Shown here: one piece after another, positions 31,443-38,746 of the stretch
How positions within the stretch are numbered: position 1 is the first letter of the stretch
Layout of the letters: each line of letters begins with the position of its first letter
Source of the DNA: Avimicrobium caecorum
GTDB lineage: Bacteria; Bacillota; Clostridia; Oscillospirales; Ruminococcaceae
Direction of reading: 5' to 3'
Assembly (NCBI GenBank): GCA_904394705.1
Contig: CAJFNJ010000012.1
Location: 1 to 44,375, forward strand
Length of the DNA: 44,375 nt
Translations under genes and position numbers: made by a program
The notes under the pieces: generated by a model
Told to the model about the DNA's origin: nothing
What the model saw: the letters and a program-made list of their open reading frames with translations, nothing else
Databases searched by the model: none

Positions 31443-32489
31443 ATGCGAACCATAGAGGAAATCCGCCAGCTGCTGCTGGAATTGTCCGCCTGTACCGGGG
31501 TATCCGGTGATGAGGGCGGCATTGCGAAAAAGATCGAGGAACTGCTCAGGCCGGCGGCAGACTGCCGGCGTACCCCGCTTGGGAATGTGATTGCCGTGCA
31601 GAATGCCGGCGCCCCCAAAAAGCTGATGACTGCTGCCCACATGGACGAAGTGGGCTTTCTGGTGACCCATATTGAAGAGGACGGTTTCCTGCGGGTGAAC
31701 CAGGTGGGCGGAGTGGACCGCAAGCTGTATGCCTCGTCCTGTGTGACGGTGCATACCGCGTCGGGGCCGCTCTCCGGGGTGATCTCCTCGGTGCCGCCCC
31801 ATCTGCGTAAGGAGGAAAAGGAACTCCCTGCCTCGGACGAAGTGGCAGTGGATCTGGGTCTTTCGGGCGAGCGGGCCAGGGAACTGGTCTGCCCCGGCGA
31901 CCGTGTGACCATCGACTGTGAACCGGCGGTGCTGCTGGACGGCAGCGTATCCGCCAAGGCGCTGGACGACCGGGCCTGCTGTGCGGCAGTGATCCTGGCG
32001 GCGGAGGAGCTGGCCGGGAAGGATCTCCCGCTGGAGCTCTCCTATGTGTTCACCACCATGGAGGAGGTGGGCTCCCAGGGGGCTGTGACCGCCGCCGGGG
32101 AGATCGCTCCGGATTATGCGGTGGCACTGGATGTGTCCTTTGCGGTGACCCCCGATGTCCCCGCCCGCAACTGCGGCAAGATGGGCGGCGGCGTGATGCT
32201 GGGCATTGCCCCCATTCTCGACAATGGGGAAACCGACCGGGTACGCCGTGTGGCAAAGGAACAGGAACTGCCCCTGCAGTTTGAGGTTATGGGCGGCAGC
32301 ACCGGCACCGATGCGGACTGCATAGCGGCATCGGGCAGCGGGGTGCGCACCGTGCTGTTCTCCATTCCCCAGAAGTATATGCACACCCCGGTGGAGACAG
32401 TGGCGCCGGAAGATGTAAAGGCCACAGCGGAACTGCTCTGCGCCTATATCACCGATCTTGCCAGGGATCTTGCGAAGGAGGGAAACTGA
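31443..32489 (+). CDS. M42 family metallopeptidase (first of two)
   Basis: This 348-residue M42 (PepA/FrvX-type) aminopeptidase forms large tetrahedral complexes in studied members and trims peptides. The di-metal ligands are visible: His in TAAHMDEVGF, Asp in AKALDDRACC, the Glu pair in TTMEEVGSQGA, Asp in ALDVSFAVTPD and His in PQKYMHTPVE, so it should be active. The frame is open further upstream, but GGAAGGAGG precedes the ATG at 31443. The next M42 gene begins 1 bp after its stop codon. Confidence 0.93.
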   Translation: MRTIEEIRQLLLELSACTGVSGDEGGIAKKIEELLRPAADCRRTPLGNVIAVQNAGAPKKLMTAAHMDEVGFLVTHIEEDGFLRVNQVGGVDRKLYASSCVTVHTASGPLSGVISSVPPHLRKEEKELPASDEVAVDLGLSGERARELVCPGDRVTIDCEPAVLLDGSVSAKALDDRACCAAVILAAEELAGKDLPLELSYVFTTMEEVGSQGAVTAAGEIAPDYAVALDVSFAVTPDVPARNCGKMGGGVMLGIAPILDNGETDRVRRVAKEQELPLQFEVMGGSTGTDADCIAASGSGVRTVLFSIPQKYMHTPVETVAPEDVKATAELLCAYITDLARDLAKEGN

Positions 32490-32490
32490 C

Positions 32491-33522
32491 ATGGAACTGA
32501 CCCAGCGAATCCGGGAACTCACGGCGCTGCCGGGAGTATCGGGACAGGAGGACGCAGTGCGGGAGTATCTGCTCCGGGCGCTCCAGGGCCGGGAGGACTG
32601 TGACTGCCGGGTGGATGCCCTGGGCAATCTCATTGTGAAGAAGACCGGACGGCAGACCCCGGCAAAATCCCTTCTCATCACCGCCCACATGGACGAAGTG
32701 GGCTATCTCATCACCTATATTGAGGACAGCGGCCTGCTGCGGTTTGCCCCGGTGGGAGGCGTTTCCCCCGAGGTGATGGCAGGCAAGCGGGTGTATGTGG
32801 GCCAGAAGCTGCTGCCCGGCCTGGTGGGACTCAAGGCAGTCCATCAGCAGAAGGCAGCGGAGCGCACCGCCCCGCCCGAAGCGGACAACCTCTACATCGA
32901 CATCGGCGCAAAGAGCCGGGAAGAGGCCGAAGCCGCCGTCACCCTGGGCGACCGGGTGAGCTTTGCCCAGAACTATGCCCGGTTCGGGGAGGGCTTTGTC
33001 CGGGCCAAGGCACTGGATAACCGTCTGGGCTGTGCCTTCCTGCTGGAACTGCTCCTCTCGGAGAGCGAGTACAGCTTCACCGGCGCCTTCACCGTCCAGG
33101 AGGAGAACGGCTGTATCGGAGCCAAGGCGGCAGCGGGTTCGGTTCAGCCGGACATCGGCCTGATCCTCGAGACCACTACGGCGTCCGATCTCCCGGGCAA
33201 TGACGGAGCCAGGAAGGTTTCGGTGGTGGGAGCCGGCCCGGTGATCTCCTATATGGACCGGGGCACCATCTATCCCCGGCGGCTGACCCAGTGGCTGGAA
33301 CAGCTGGCAGCGGAGGCGGGAATCCCCACCCAGAAAAAGACCCTGATCGCCGGCGGCAACGAAGCCCGGACCGTACAGACTGCCGGGGCCGGTTCGGAGG
33401 TCATGGGGATTTCGGTGGCCTGCCGGTATCTGCACAGCCAGGCGGTGACCGCGTCGGAGCGGGATATTGCCGATACCCTGCGGCTGGTGCGTCTGGCAGT
33501 GAGCCGGGCAGGCGAACTGTGA
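32491..33522 (+). CDS. M42 family metallopeptidase (second of two)
   Basis: This 343-residue M42 paralogue of the preceding gene has the ligands His in ITAHMDEVGY, Asp in KALDNRLGC, the Glu pair in TVQEENGCIGA, Glu in LILETTTASD and His in CRYLHSQAV. Asn in LDNR and Glu in place of the Asp are common in one M42 subgroup, so the two enzymes probably differ in specificity. GAAGGAGGG lies within the end of the previous gene. Its stop codon overlaps the GTG of the GNAT gene, making a coupled three-gene unit. Confidence 0.92.
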   Translation: MELTQRIRELTALPGVSGQEDAVREYLLRALQGREDCDCRVDALGNLIVKKTGRQTPAKSLLITAHMDEVGYLITYIEDSGLLRFAPVGGVSPEVMAGKRVYVGQKLLPGLVGLKAVHQQKAAERTAPPEADNLYIDIGAKSREEAEAAVTLGDRVSFAQNYARFGEGFVRAKALDNRLGCAFLLELLLSESEYSFTGAFTVQEENGCIGAKAAAGSVQPDIGLILETTTASDLPGNDGARKVSVVGAGPVISYMDRGTIYPRRLTQWLEQLAAEAGIPTQKKTLIAGGNEARTVQTAGAGSEVMGISVACRYLHSQAVTASERDIADTLRLVRLAVSRAGEL

Positions 33523-34412
33523 TCGCCTATCTCAATCCCCTGCAGGGGGAGGAATTTCTCGACCTCTGCTGTGTGGAACCGATCATCGGGGCGAGGATCT
33601 GCAGCTGGTACTGCTGTTATGCCAATGCCTATCCCTTCTGTGACCTGTGGATCATCTATTCGGACAAAAAGAACCCCGACTTCCCGCTCTCCGAGACCCA
33701 TGAGGGCTATCCCCATGGAGTGGCGGCCCGGTATCAGGGGACGCTGTGCATCGCCTGTGACCTGGACGTGGACTTTGACGAGCTGGCGGAGTTTATAGCG
33801 GGCAGCGGCGCCATGGAGGTGGAGTGCCTCTCCCCCATTATGGACGAGCTGCTCCCCCGGATTCCCTACCGGCTGCGTCAGCGCCAGATGGTGATGACCT
33901 ACGACTTTGACCGGGAAGGCCAGCCGGGTTTCCCGCCGGCAGCGGTGCTGAGCGAGCGGAATTTTATATACAGCGACCATCTGGACAGCGATGCCGATGC
34001 CTTTGTGGAGAACCGGGAGCTGCGGGAGATGTACGAGGTGATCTGCCAGTGTTTTGAGGGCTTCCGGGAGAACAGCCCCTTCCCGGGGTGGTATGTGGAT
34101 ACCTTTGCCCGGATCAAGAAGGCGGAGAGCTATCTCTGCGGGCTCACCCGGGAGGGAAAGCTGGTGTCCACGGCGGGGGTGTACAATATTTCGCCGGTGT
34201 CGGCGATGATCAGTTCGGTGGCGACCCTCCCCCATTGGCGGGGACAGGGTCTGGCCCGGCAGTGCATCCGCCGGTGCCTGGAGTATATCCGCTACCTGGA
34301 CTGCACCCCCTACCTCACCGCCGCCGAACCCAGCCTGGTGGAGTACTACACCGGCCTGGGCTTCACCCCCTGCGCCGAGCGGTGTTCGGCCCTATACTGG
34401 CCACAACGATAA
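33519..34412 (+). CDS. GNAT family N-acetyltransferase
   Basis: This 297-residue protein has a long N-terminal half of uncertain fold and a C-terminal GNAT domain: GKLVSTAGVYNISPV, then the acetyl-CoA loop ATLPHWRGQGLARQCI, then VEYYTGLGFTPC. The start is a GTG at 33519 overlapping the upstream M42 stop (GTGA), implying coupling. The substrate is unknown; company with two peptidases suggests modification of amino acids or peptides, as inference only. Its stop codon lies in the loop of a perfect palindrome (34401-34422). Confidence 0.84.
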   Translation: MIAYLNPLQGEEFLDLCCVEPIIGARICSWYCCYANAYPFCDLWIIYSDKKNPDFPLSETHEGYPHGVAARYQGTLCIACDLDVDFDELAEFIAGSGAMEVECLSPIMDELLPRIPYRLRQRQMVMTYDFDREGQPGFPPAAVLSERNFIYSDHLDSDADAFVENRELREMYEVICQCFEGFRENSPFPGWYVDTFARIKKAESYLCGLTREGKLVSTAGVYNISPVSAMISSVATLPHWRGQGLARQCIRRCLEYIRYLDCTPYLTAAEPSLVEYYTGLGFTPCAERCSALYWPQR

Positions 34413-34422
34413 ATCGTTGTGG
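34401..34422. repeat. Palindrome over the GNAT stop codon
   Basis: CCACAACGA-taaa-TCGTTGTGG is a perfect inverted repeat whose loop contains the TAA stop. No T run follows, so it is not an ordinary terminator. Confidence 0.75.
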
Positions 34423-34515
34423 CGCTGCGAATTTGCTTCGCAAATTCGTGGCAGGTGGGGTGTGCTGAGGCGCAGCGAATTTGCTTCGCAATTTCGGGCG
34501 GGACAGGAGTGCTGA
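34421..34515. repeat. Two tandem 48-bp units with hairpins
   Basis: Copies 34421-34468 and 34469-34515 each start GGCGC(T/A)GCGAATTTGC and end GTGCTGA. Each holds a hairpin: CGAATTTGC-ttc-GCAAATTCG (34428-34448) and a one-mismatch version (34476-34496). AGCGCTGCGG follows as the start of a possible third unit. The rest of the gap up to 34632 shows no gene. Confidence 0.75.
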
Positions 34516-34632
34516 AGCGCTGCGGCCCGGCGTCCGTCCCATACGGCGTCCCGCGCCCAAATATGTTTTCTCTCCGGCAGAAGCCGGATTTCCCATACGA
34601 TTTTTACAGAAAAGAGGACAGATCAAACTACC

Positions 34633-35901
34633 ATGAAAGAACCGTTTTTCACCATAGATGAGAGGATCGAAACCCTCTGCCGTCAGGCCGAGGAACAGTG
34701 TGCCGGCATTTTCCGGCAGATCGACGATACCGCCGACTACAACGCCCGGAAGGTACTGGCTGCCTTTATCAAGAACCGGGTCAGTGAGCCCATGTTCGCA
34801 GGCACCACCGGCTATGGCTACGGCGACATCGGACGGGAAGCCCTGGATGCGGTACTGGCAGACATCTTCGGCTGTGAGGACGCCCTGATCCGCCACAATT
34901 TCGTATCCGGCACCCATGCCCTCACCACAGCGCTGTTCGGCGTGCTGCGGCCCGGGGATACCATTGTGTCCCTCACCGGACGCCCCTATGATACCCTGGA
35001 AGAGGTGGTAGGTCTCCGGGGAGAAGGCCATGGCAGCCTCAAGGAATGGGGCGTGACCTTCAGGATGCAGGAGCTGGCCCCGGACGGACACATCGATTTT
35101 GATGCCATTCCGGCGGCGGTACAGGGAGCCAAGGTGGCCTATATCCAGCGCAGCCGGGGTTATACCCTGCGCCCGTCGGTGACAGTGGCAGAGATCGCCC
35201 GGGTGGTGGAGCTGGTGAAGAAGGCCAGCCCGGACACCATCGTCATGGTGGACAACTGCTACGGGGAGTTTGTGGAGCGGCAGGAGCCCACTGAGGTGGG
35301 AGCTGATCTCATCATCGGGTCGCTCATCAAGAACCCCGGCGGCGGCATTGCCCGCACCGGCGGTTACATAGCGGGCCGGGCCGATCTGGTGGAGCTGTGT
35401 GCCCACCGGCTCACTGCCCCGGGCGTGGGCAAGGAGGTCGGCTGTACCCTGGGCGAGAGCCGCAATATGTTCATCGGCCTGTTCCTGGCGCCTACGGTGG
35501 TGGCTGCGGCAGTCAAGACAGCGGTGCTCACCTCGGCGGTATGCCAGAATCTGGGCTATGCGGTCACTCCCCGCTGGGACGAGAAGCGCACCGATATTAT
35601 CCAGGCCATCACCCTGGGCGATGAGGCGTCGCTGGTGGCCTTCTGCCAGGGCGTCCAGAAGGGCGCGCCGGTGGATGCCTATGTCACCCCCGAGCCCTGG
35701 GATATGCCCGGCTATGAGAGCCAGGTCATCATGGCAGCCGGCGCCTTTACCATGGGCGCTTCCATTGAGCTGTCCGCCGACGCCCCCATCCGCGAACCCT
35801 ACGCCGCCTGGATGCAGGGCGCCCTCACCTATCCCTCGGGCAAGGTAGGCCTCAAGCTCGCCCTCCAGTCCATGCTGGAGCAGGGCGCGCTCAAGCTGTA
35901 A
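34633..35901 (+). CDS. Aluminium-resistance/methionine gamma-lyase-like PLP enzyme
   Basis: This 422-residue PLP fold-type I protein belongs to the family annotated as cystathionine beta-lyase-like, aluminium resistance (B. subtilis YnbB type). MFAGTTGYGYGDIGRE and HNFVSGTHALTTALFG form the cofactor-phosphate region. MVDNCYGEFVE supplies the Asp that pairs with the pyridine nitrogen, and the probable Schiff-base Lys is in IIGSLIKNPGGGIA. The true substrate in this family is not settled; a sulfur amino acid lyase is likely. AGAGGA lies 15 nt before the ATG. Confidence 0.9.
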   Translation: MKEPFFTIDERIETLCRQAEEQCAGIFRQIDDTADYNARKVLAAFIKNRVSEPMFAGTTGYGYGDIGREALDAVLADIFGCEDALIRHNFVSGTHALTTALFGVLRPGDTIVSLTGRPYDTLEEVVGLRGEGHGSLKEWGVTFRMQELAPDGHIDFDAIPAAVQGAKVAYIQRSRGYTLRPSVTVAEIARVVELVKKASPDTIVMVDNCYGEFVERQEPTEVGADLIIGSLIKNPGGGIARTGGYIAGRADLVELCAHRLTAPGVGKEVGCTLGESRNMFIGLFLAPTVVAAAVKTAVLTSAVCQNLGYAVTPRWDEKRTDIIQAITLGDEASLVAFCQGVQKGAPVDAYVTPEPWDMPGYESQVIMAAGAFTMGASIELSADAPIREPYAAWMQGALTYPSGKVGLKLALQSMLEQGALKL

Positions 35902-35915
35902 AGGAGAGAAAAATC

Positions 35916-35996
35916 ATGTCCGGTTGTTTTGTGCCTGTTCTCTTTGCGGGAGTGTTTCTGCTGGGGCTGTGGAAAGGCCTGAGCCGGGGCCTCTGA
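35916..35996 (+). CDS. 26-residue hydrophobic peptide
   Basis: A short frame starts 14 bp after the PLP-enzyme stop codon, with AAGGAGAG 7 nt before its ATG. It encodes MSGCFVPVLFAGVFLLGLWK plus GLSRGL, which reads as one membrane-spanning segment with a positive end. It is followed by a strong terminator, so it would be the last gene of the transcript. No homologue is recognised; the ribosome site and composition make translation plausible but not proven. Confidence 0.5.
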   Translation: MSGCFVPVLFAGVFLLGLWKGLSRGL

Positions 35997-36018
35997 TACA
36001 AACCCATGGTTTTTCATG

Positions 36019-36055
36019 AAAAAAGGACTGTCTGTTTTCCAGACAGTCCTTTTTT
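36019..36055. terminator. Bidirectional terminator
   Basis: AAAAAAGGACTGTCTG and CAGACAGTCCTTTTTT pair around a 5-nt loop, serving the plus-strand transcript and the convergent gene at 36069. Confidence 0.9.
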
Positions 36056-36068
36056 GTGTGCTGGGAAA

Positions 36069-36380
36069 TCAGTCGTCGATGCGTTCCAGCTTGAACACCA
36101 CCGGACGGGCGCCGTCATTGCAGCAGGTCAGAATGGTGTGGTTTACCGCCCAGGATGGTTCGCCGCCCTGCACCATGGTGAATACATAGGTGCTGATGGC
36201 GTTCCAGGCTTCGGAGCAGAAGGGTTTCCGGAAGCGGAGATTGAAGAAGCTCTCCCGGTCCACAAGGAACTCGTCCCCCACTTCGAACACCTCACAGGGG
36301 ACGGTAGCGGGGTCGCAGTACCGGGCGATGAGGTCGGCATAGAGATCCTTTTTCGCCACAGTGATCCGGCATTTTGACAT
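36069..36380 (-). CDS. TIGR04076-like conserved protein
   Basis: This 103-residue protein opens SKCRITVAKKDLYADLIARY and has CEVFEVGDEFLV, CSEAWNAISTYVFTMVQGG and TCCNDGARPVVFKLERID. The pattern of a small barrel with a late CC/D-G-x-RPV motif fits the TIGR04076 family of uncharacterised proteins, assigned from memory with moderate confidence. It starts 3 bp after the stop of the DUF1904 gene, so the two are cotranscribed. Confidence 0.68.
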   Translation of the reverse strand: MSKCRITVAKKDLYADLIARYCDPATVPCEVFEVGDEFLVDRESFFNLRFRKPFCSEAWNAISTYVFTMVQGGEPSWAVNHTILTCCNDGARPVVFKLERIDD

Positions 36381-36383
36381 GGG

Positions 36384-36707
36384 TTATTCCCCCTTGTACT
36401 CATAGAAATCGTCCATGTCCAGATTCTGATAGATGATCTCCACCGGTCTGGAGCCCTCAGCCAGCAGCAGGTCAGCCAGAGCCCTGGCAACCTTTTCCTG
36501 GAGCTCCTTGGGACGCTGTTTCCACTGGATCACCACCATAGCGGACCGGGCATCGGCCTTGCCGCCCCGGAAGAAGGCGACCTCATTGTGTTCGACCACG
36601 ATCCATTCCTCCGGAACGGCAATAATGGACGCCACAGTTTCAGCGATCCGGGGAGCCAGAGCGGCGGTTTTTTCCCGGGAAATACCCTTGACAATGACCT
36701 GAGGCAT
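36384..36707 (-). CDS. DUF1904-like protein (tautomerase-like fold)
   Basis: This 107-residue protein begins with Pro after Met (MPQVIVKGISREKTAALAPR) and has VVEHNEVAFFRGGKADARSA and RPVEIIYQNLDMDDFYEYKG, as in DUF1904. The fold is related to tautomerases, but the catalytic function is unproven. AAAGGAG precedes the ATG at 36707; the longer open frame to 36785 lacks a ribosome site. It is the first gene of a two-gene operon with the TIGR04076-like protein. Confidence 0.74.
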   Translation of the reverse strand: MPQVIVKGISREKTAALAPRIAETVASIIAVPEEWIVVEHNEVAFFRGGKADARSAMVVIQWKQRPKELQEKVARALADLLLAEGSRPVEIIYQNLDMDDFYEYKGE

Positions 36708-36795
36708 AAGAAACACTCCTTTCTCAATCGGGTGGAAAACGGATAAGTATAGTATACCACAACCGGGACAGATGCGCAAAAACACCGCCTCCGGC

Positions 36796-36824
36796 TTGAC
36801 AGACCGGGTGGATTCTGGTATGCT
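36796..36824 (+). promoter_or_regulatory. Promoter of the zur-znu operon
   Basis: Perfect -35 TTGACA (36796-36801), 17-bp spacer and -10 TATGCT (36819-36824). The operator begins one base after the -10. Confidence 0.88.
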
Positions 36825-36825
36825 G

Positions 36826-36846
36826 ATTTGCGAATGATTCGCAAAT
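36826..36846. promoter_or_regulatory. Fur/Zur-type 7-1-7 operator
   Basis: ATTTGCGAAT-g-ATTCGCAAAT is a perfect 21-bp palindrome centred at 36836. Its core TGCGAAT-g-ATTCGCA has the 7-1-7 form of Fur-superfamily boxes (compare B. subtilis Zur TCGTAATNATTACGA). It covers the expected transcription start of the operon, so bound repressor would block it. Confidence 0.85.
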
Positions 36847-36862
36847 TGAGGAGGAAACGGAT

Positions 36863-37264
36863 ATGCCGCGTTATACCACCCGTCAGCGGGAAGCCCTGCT
36901 GGATTATCTGAGCCGTCACCCGGACCAGCCGCTCACGGTCCGGGAGATCGCCGCCGGTGTGGAACCGGACGGCGTGAGCCTGAGCGCGGTATACCGGAAC
37001 CTTGCCGAGCTGGAAGCCGCCGGGCTGATCCGCCGGGAGAGCCGTCCGGGCAGCCGGGAGGCGGTGGTGCAGTATGTGGGCGCCGAGAACTGCCGGGGCC
37101 ACCTGCACCTGACCTGTACCCGCTGCGGACGCACCGTGCATCTCAGTTCAGCTGCCGCCAGCCTGCTCACCGGCATGGCTGCCGGAGAGGGCTTTTCGCT
37201 GGATCTCACCCGCACGGCGCTCTATGGGCTCTGTCCCCGGTGCCGGCAGGAGGTGCAGCCATGA
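36863..37264 (+). CDS. zur: Fur-family metalloregulator, probably Zur
   Basis: This 133-residue repressor of the Fur superfamily has the winged-helix region TVREIAAGV...LSAVYRNLAELEAAGLI. The metal site is in HLHLTCTRCGRTVHL, and a CPRC pair near the C-terminus forms the structural zinc site. Genomic context (znuACB downstream, 7-1-7 operator) indicates zinc sensing; Fur or Mur is less likely. GAGGAGG precedes the ATG. The stop codon overlaps the next start as ATGA. Confidence 0.9.
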   Translation: MPRYTTRQREALLDYLSRHPDQPLTVREIAAGVEPDGVSLSAVYRNLAELEAAGLIRRESRPGSREAVVQYVGAENCRGHLHLTCTRCGRTVHLSSAAASLLTGMAAGEGFSLDLTRTALYGLCPRCRQEVQP

Positions 37265-37608
37265 CCCGGCTGTCCCATCTGCCCCATCTGCCCCGCCTTT
37301 GCCGGCTGGATCGACTGTCTGTCCGTTCCAAGCGGCTGGCGGCTTTGCTGGCAGCGGTGCTGCTCACCCTCTCGCTGGTGACCCTGCCCCTCTTTGCCGC
37401 CGCCGAACAGAACCATGCCTGTGCCCGGGAACACTGTGCCATCTGTGCCCAGTACCAGCAGCTGCGCCAGAGCACCGGAGCCGCTCCGGCTCCGGCAGCG
37501 GAACCTCCGGCATTGCCCCGTCCCCGGCGGACAGCGGTCTCCCTCCTGTCCGACGGGAGCCGGACTGCCCTGTCGCCGGTGATGCTCCGGGACAAGCTCT
37601 CCTGCTGA
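37261..37608 (+). CDS. Cys-rich small membrane protein coupled to zur
   Basis: This 115-residue protein has no known name. A basic, His/Leu-rich N-terminus (MTRLSHLPHLPRLCRLDRLS) is followed by one hydrophobic helix (about residues 26-47, LAALLAAVLLTLSLVTLPLF). Outside lies a short motif, NHACAREHCAICAQY, with three Cys and two His that could bind zinc. An Ala/Pro-rich tail follows. It overlaps zur by 4 bp. A periplasmic-side metal-binding role is inferred from motif and operon, not shown. Confidence 0.72.
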   Translation: MTRLSHLPHLPRLCRLDRLSVRSKRLAALLAAVLLTLSLVTLPLFAAAEQNHACAREHCAICAQYQQLRQSTGAAPAPAAEPPALPRPRRTAVSLLSDGSRTALSPVMLRDKLSC

Positions 37609-37635
37609 GTCCTGGCCCATACGCCAGTCAAGAGG

Positions 37636-37711
37636 CCTGCCGCAAGTTCCCGGAAGGGACGCCATGCGGCAGGACCCCCGGCCTTTTTCTGTCTTTTGCG
37701 GGGAGGCCGGG
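37636..37711 (+). other. Paired hairpins before znuA
   Basis: In the 135-bp gap, CCTGCCGCA/TGCGGCAGG (37636-37673) is followed by CCCGGCCT/AGGCCGGG (37677-37711), with T-rich stretches in the second loop. They could set transcript stability or partial termination between the regulator and the transporter genes. Confidence 0.55.
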
Positions 37712-37743
37712 CGAGGACCAGCCATCAGGCAAGGAGAATTTTT

Positions 37744-38718
37744 ATGAAAAAGTATATGTTGGCCCTGGGACTGAGCCTGCTCACCGTCCTGGGACTGTTC
37801 ACCGGCTGTTCCCCGAAGGCCGAGACGGCTTCGGATTCGGACAGTCTGAAGATTGTTGCCACCATCTTCCCGGAATACGACTGGGTGCGTCAGGTGCTCG
37901 GCGACCGGGCCGGGGAGGTGCAGCTCACCCTGCTGCTCGACAGCGGTACGGACCTGCACAGCTATCAGCCCACAGCGGCGGATATGCTCACCATCGGGGA
38001 GTGCGACCTGTTCCTCTACAACGGCGGGGAATCGGATGCCTGGGTGGAGCGGGTGCTTGCCACCGCCGCCAATCCCGACCGCCGCACCCTCAGTGTGATG
38101 GAAGTGCTGGGGGATTCGGTGCTGGAGGAGGAAGTTGTGGAGGGTATGCAGGAGGCAGAGGACCACGACCATGCCGAAGGCGAAGCCCATGAGGAGGAAG
38201 CGGACGAGCATGTATGGCTTTCGCTGCGCAATGCCCGGACCGCCTGTGCGGAGATTGCCCGGGTGCTGGGCGAACTGGACCCGGACCATGCGGCTGAGTA
38301 CCAGACCAACGCGGAGAACTATATGGCAGAGCTGGAGGCGCTGGACGGGGAGTATGCCGCTCTGGCGGAGAATGCGGCCCGCAGGACGGTGCTGGTAGGG
38401 GATCGTTTCCCGTTCCGGTACCTGATGGACGACTATGGTCTGGAGTATTATGCGGCTTTTTCGGGCTGTTCGGCGGAGACCGAAGCCAGCTTTGAAACCA
38501 TCGCTTTCCTGTCGGGCAAGACCGAGGAACTGGCGCTGCCCTGTATCCTCACCACCGAGAGTCCCCAGCCGGGGGTAGCGGAGACCATCCGTTCCAATAC
38601 GGCATCGGGGGATCAGACGATCCTGCAGCTGGATTCGATGCAGTCGGCAGGGACAGGGGACAACTACCTGGATATTATGAAGGAAAATCTGGAGGTACTG
38701 CGGCAGGCACTGGCCTGA
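37744..38718 (+). CDS. znuA: Zinc ABC transporter substrate-binding lipoprotein
   Basis: This 324-residue protein has a lipoprotein signal (LGLFTGC) and the cluster A-I binding-protein fold. Ligand motifs seen are His in DLHSYQPT and His in DEHVWLS. The third site reads VGDRFPFRYLMDDYGL, with Asp where many ZnuA proteins have His. A flexible His/Asp/Glu-rich loop, DHDHAEGEAHEEEADEH, precedes the second ligand and is typical of zinc-specific members. ATG at 37744 follows AAGGAG. It is in the operon zur, Cys-rich protein, znuA, znuC, znuB, lipoprotein. Confidence 0.93.
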   Translation: MKKYMLALGLSLLTVLGLFTGCSPKAETASDSDSLKIVATIFPEYDWVRQVLGDRAGEVQLTLLLDSGTDLHSYQPTAADMLTIGECDLFLYNGGESDAWVERVLATAANPDRRTLSVMEVLGDSVLEEEVVEGMQEAEDHDHAEGEAHEEEADEHVWLSLRNARTACAEIARVLGELDPDHAAEYQTNAENYMAELEALDGEYAALAENAARRTVLVGDRFPFRYLMDDYGLEYYAAFSGCSAETEASFETIAFLSGKTEELALPCILTTESPQPGVAETIRSNTASGDQTILQLDSMQSAGTGDNYLDIMKENLEVLRQALA

Positions 38719-38746
38719 TCCCGCAGACAAGGGAAGGAATGATACA

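Noticed and set aside
30279..32690. An 803-codon minus-strand frame under murD and the first M42 gene
   Set aside because: It spans two unrelated genes and their gap; no motif or start signal is seen.
34421..34515. CRISPR-like array
   Set aside because: Only two full units, contiguous, with no unique spacers and no cas genes in the window.
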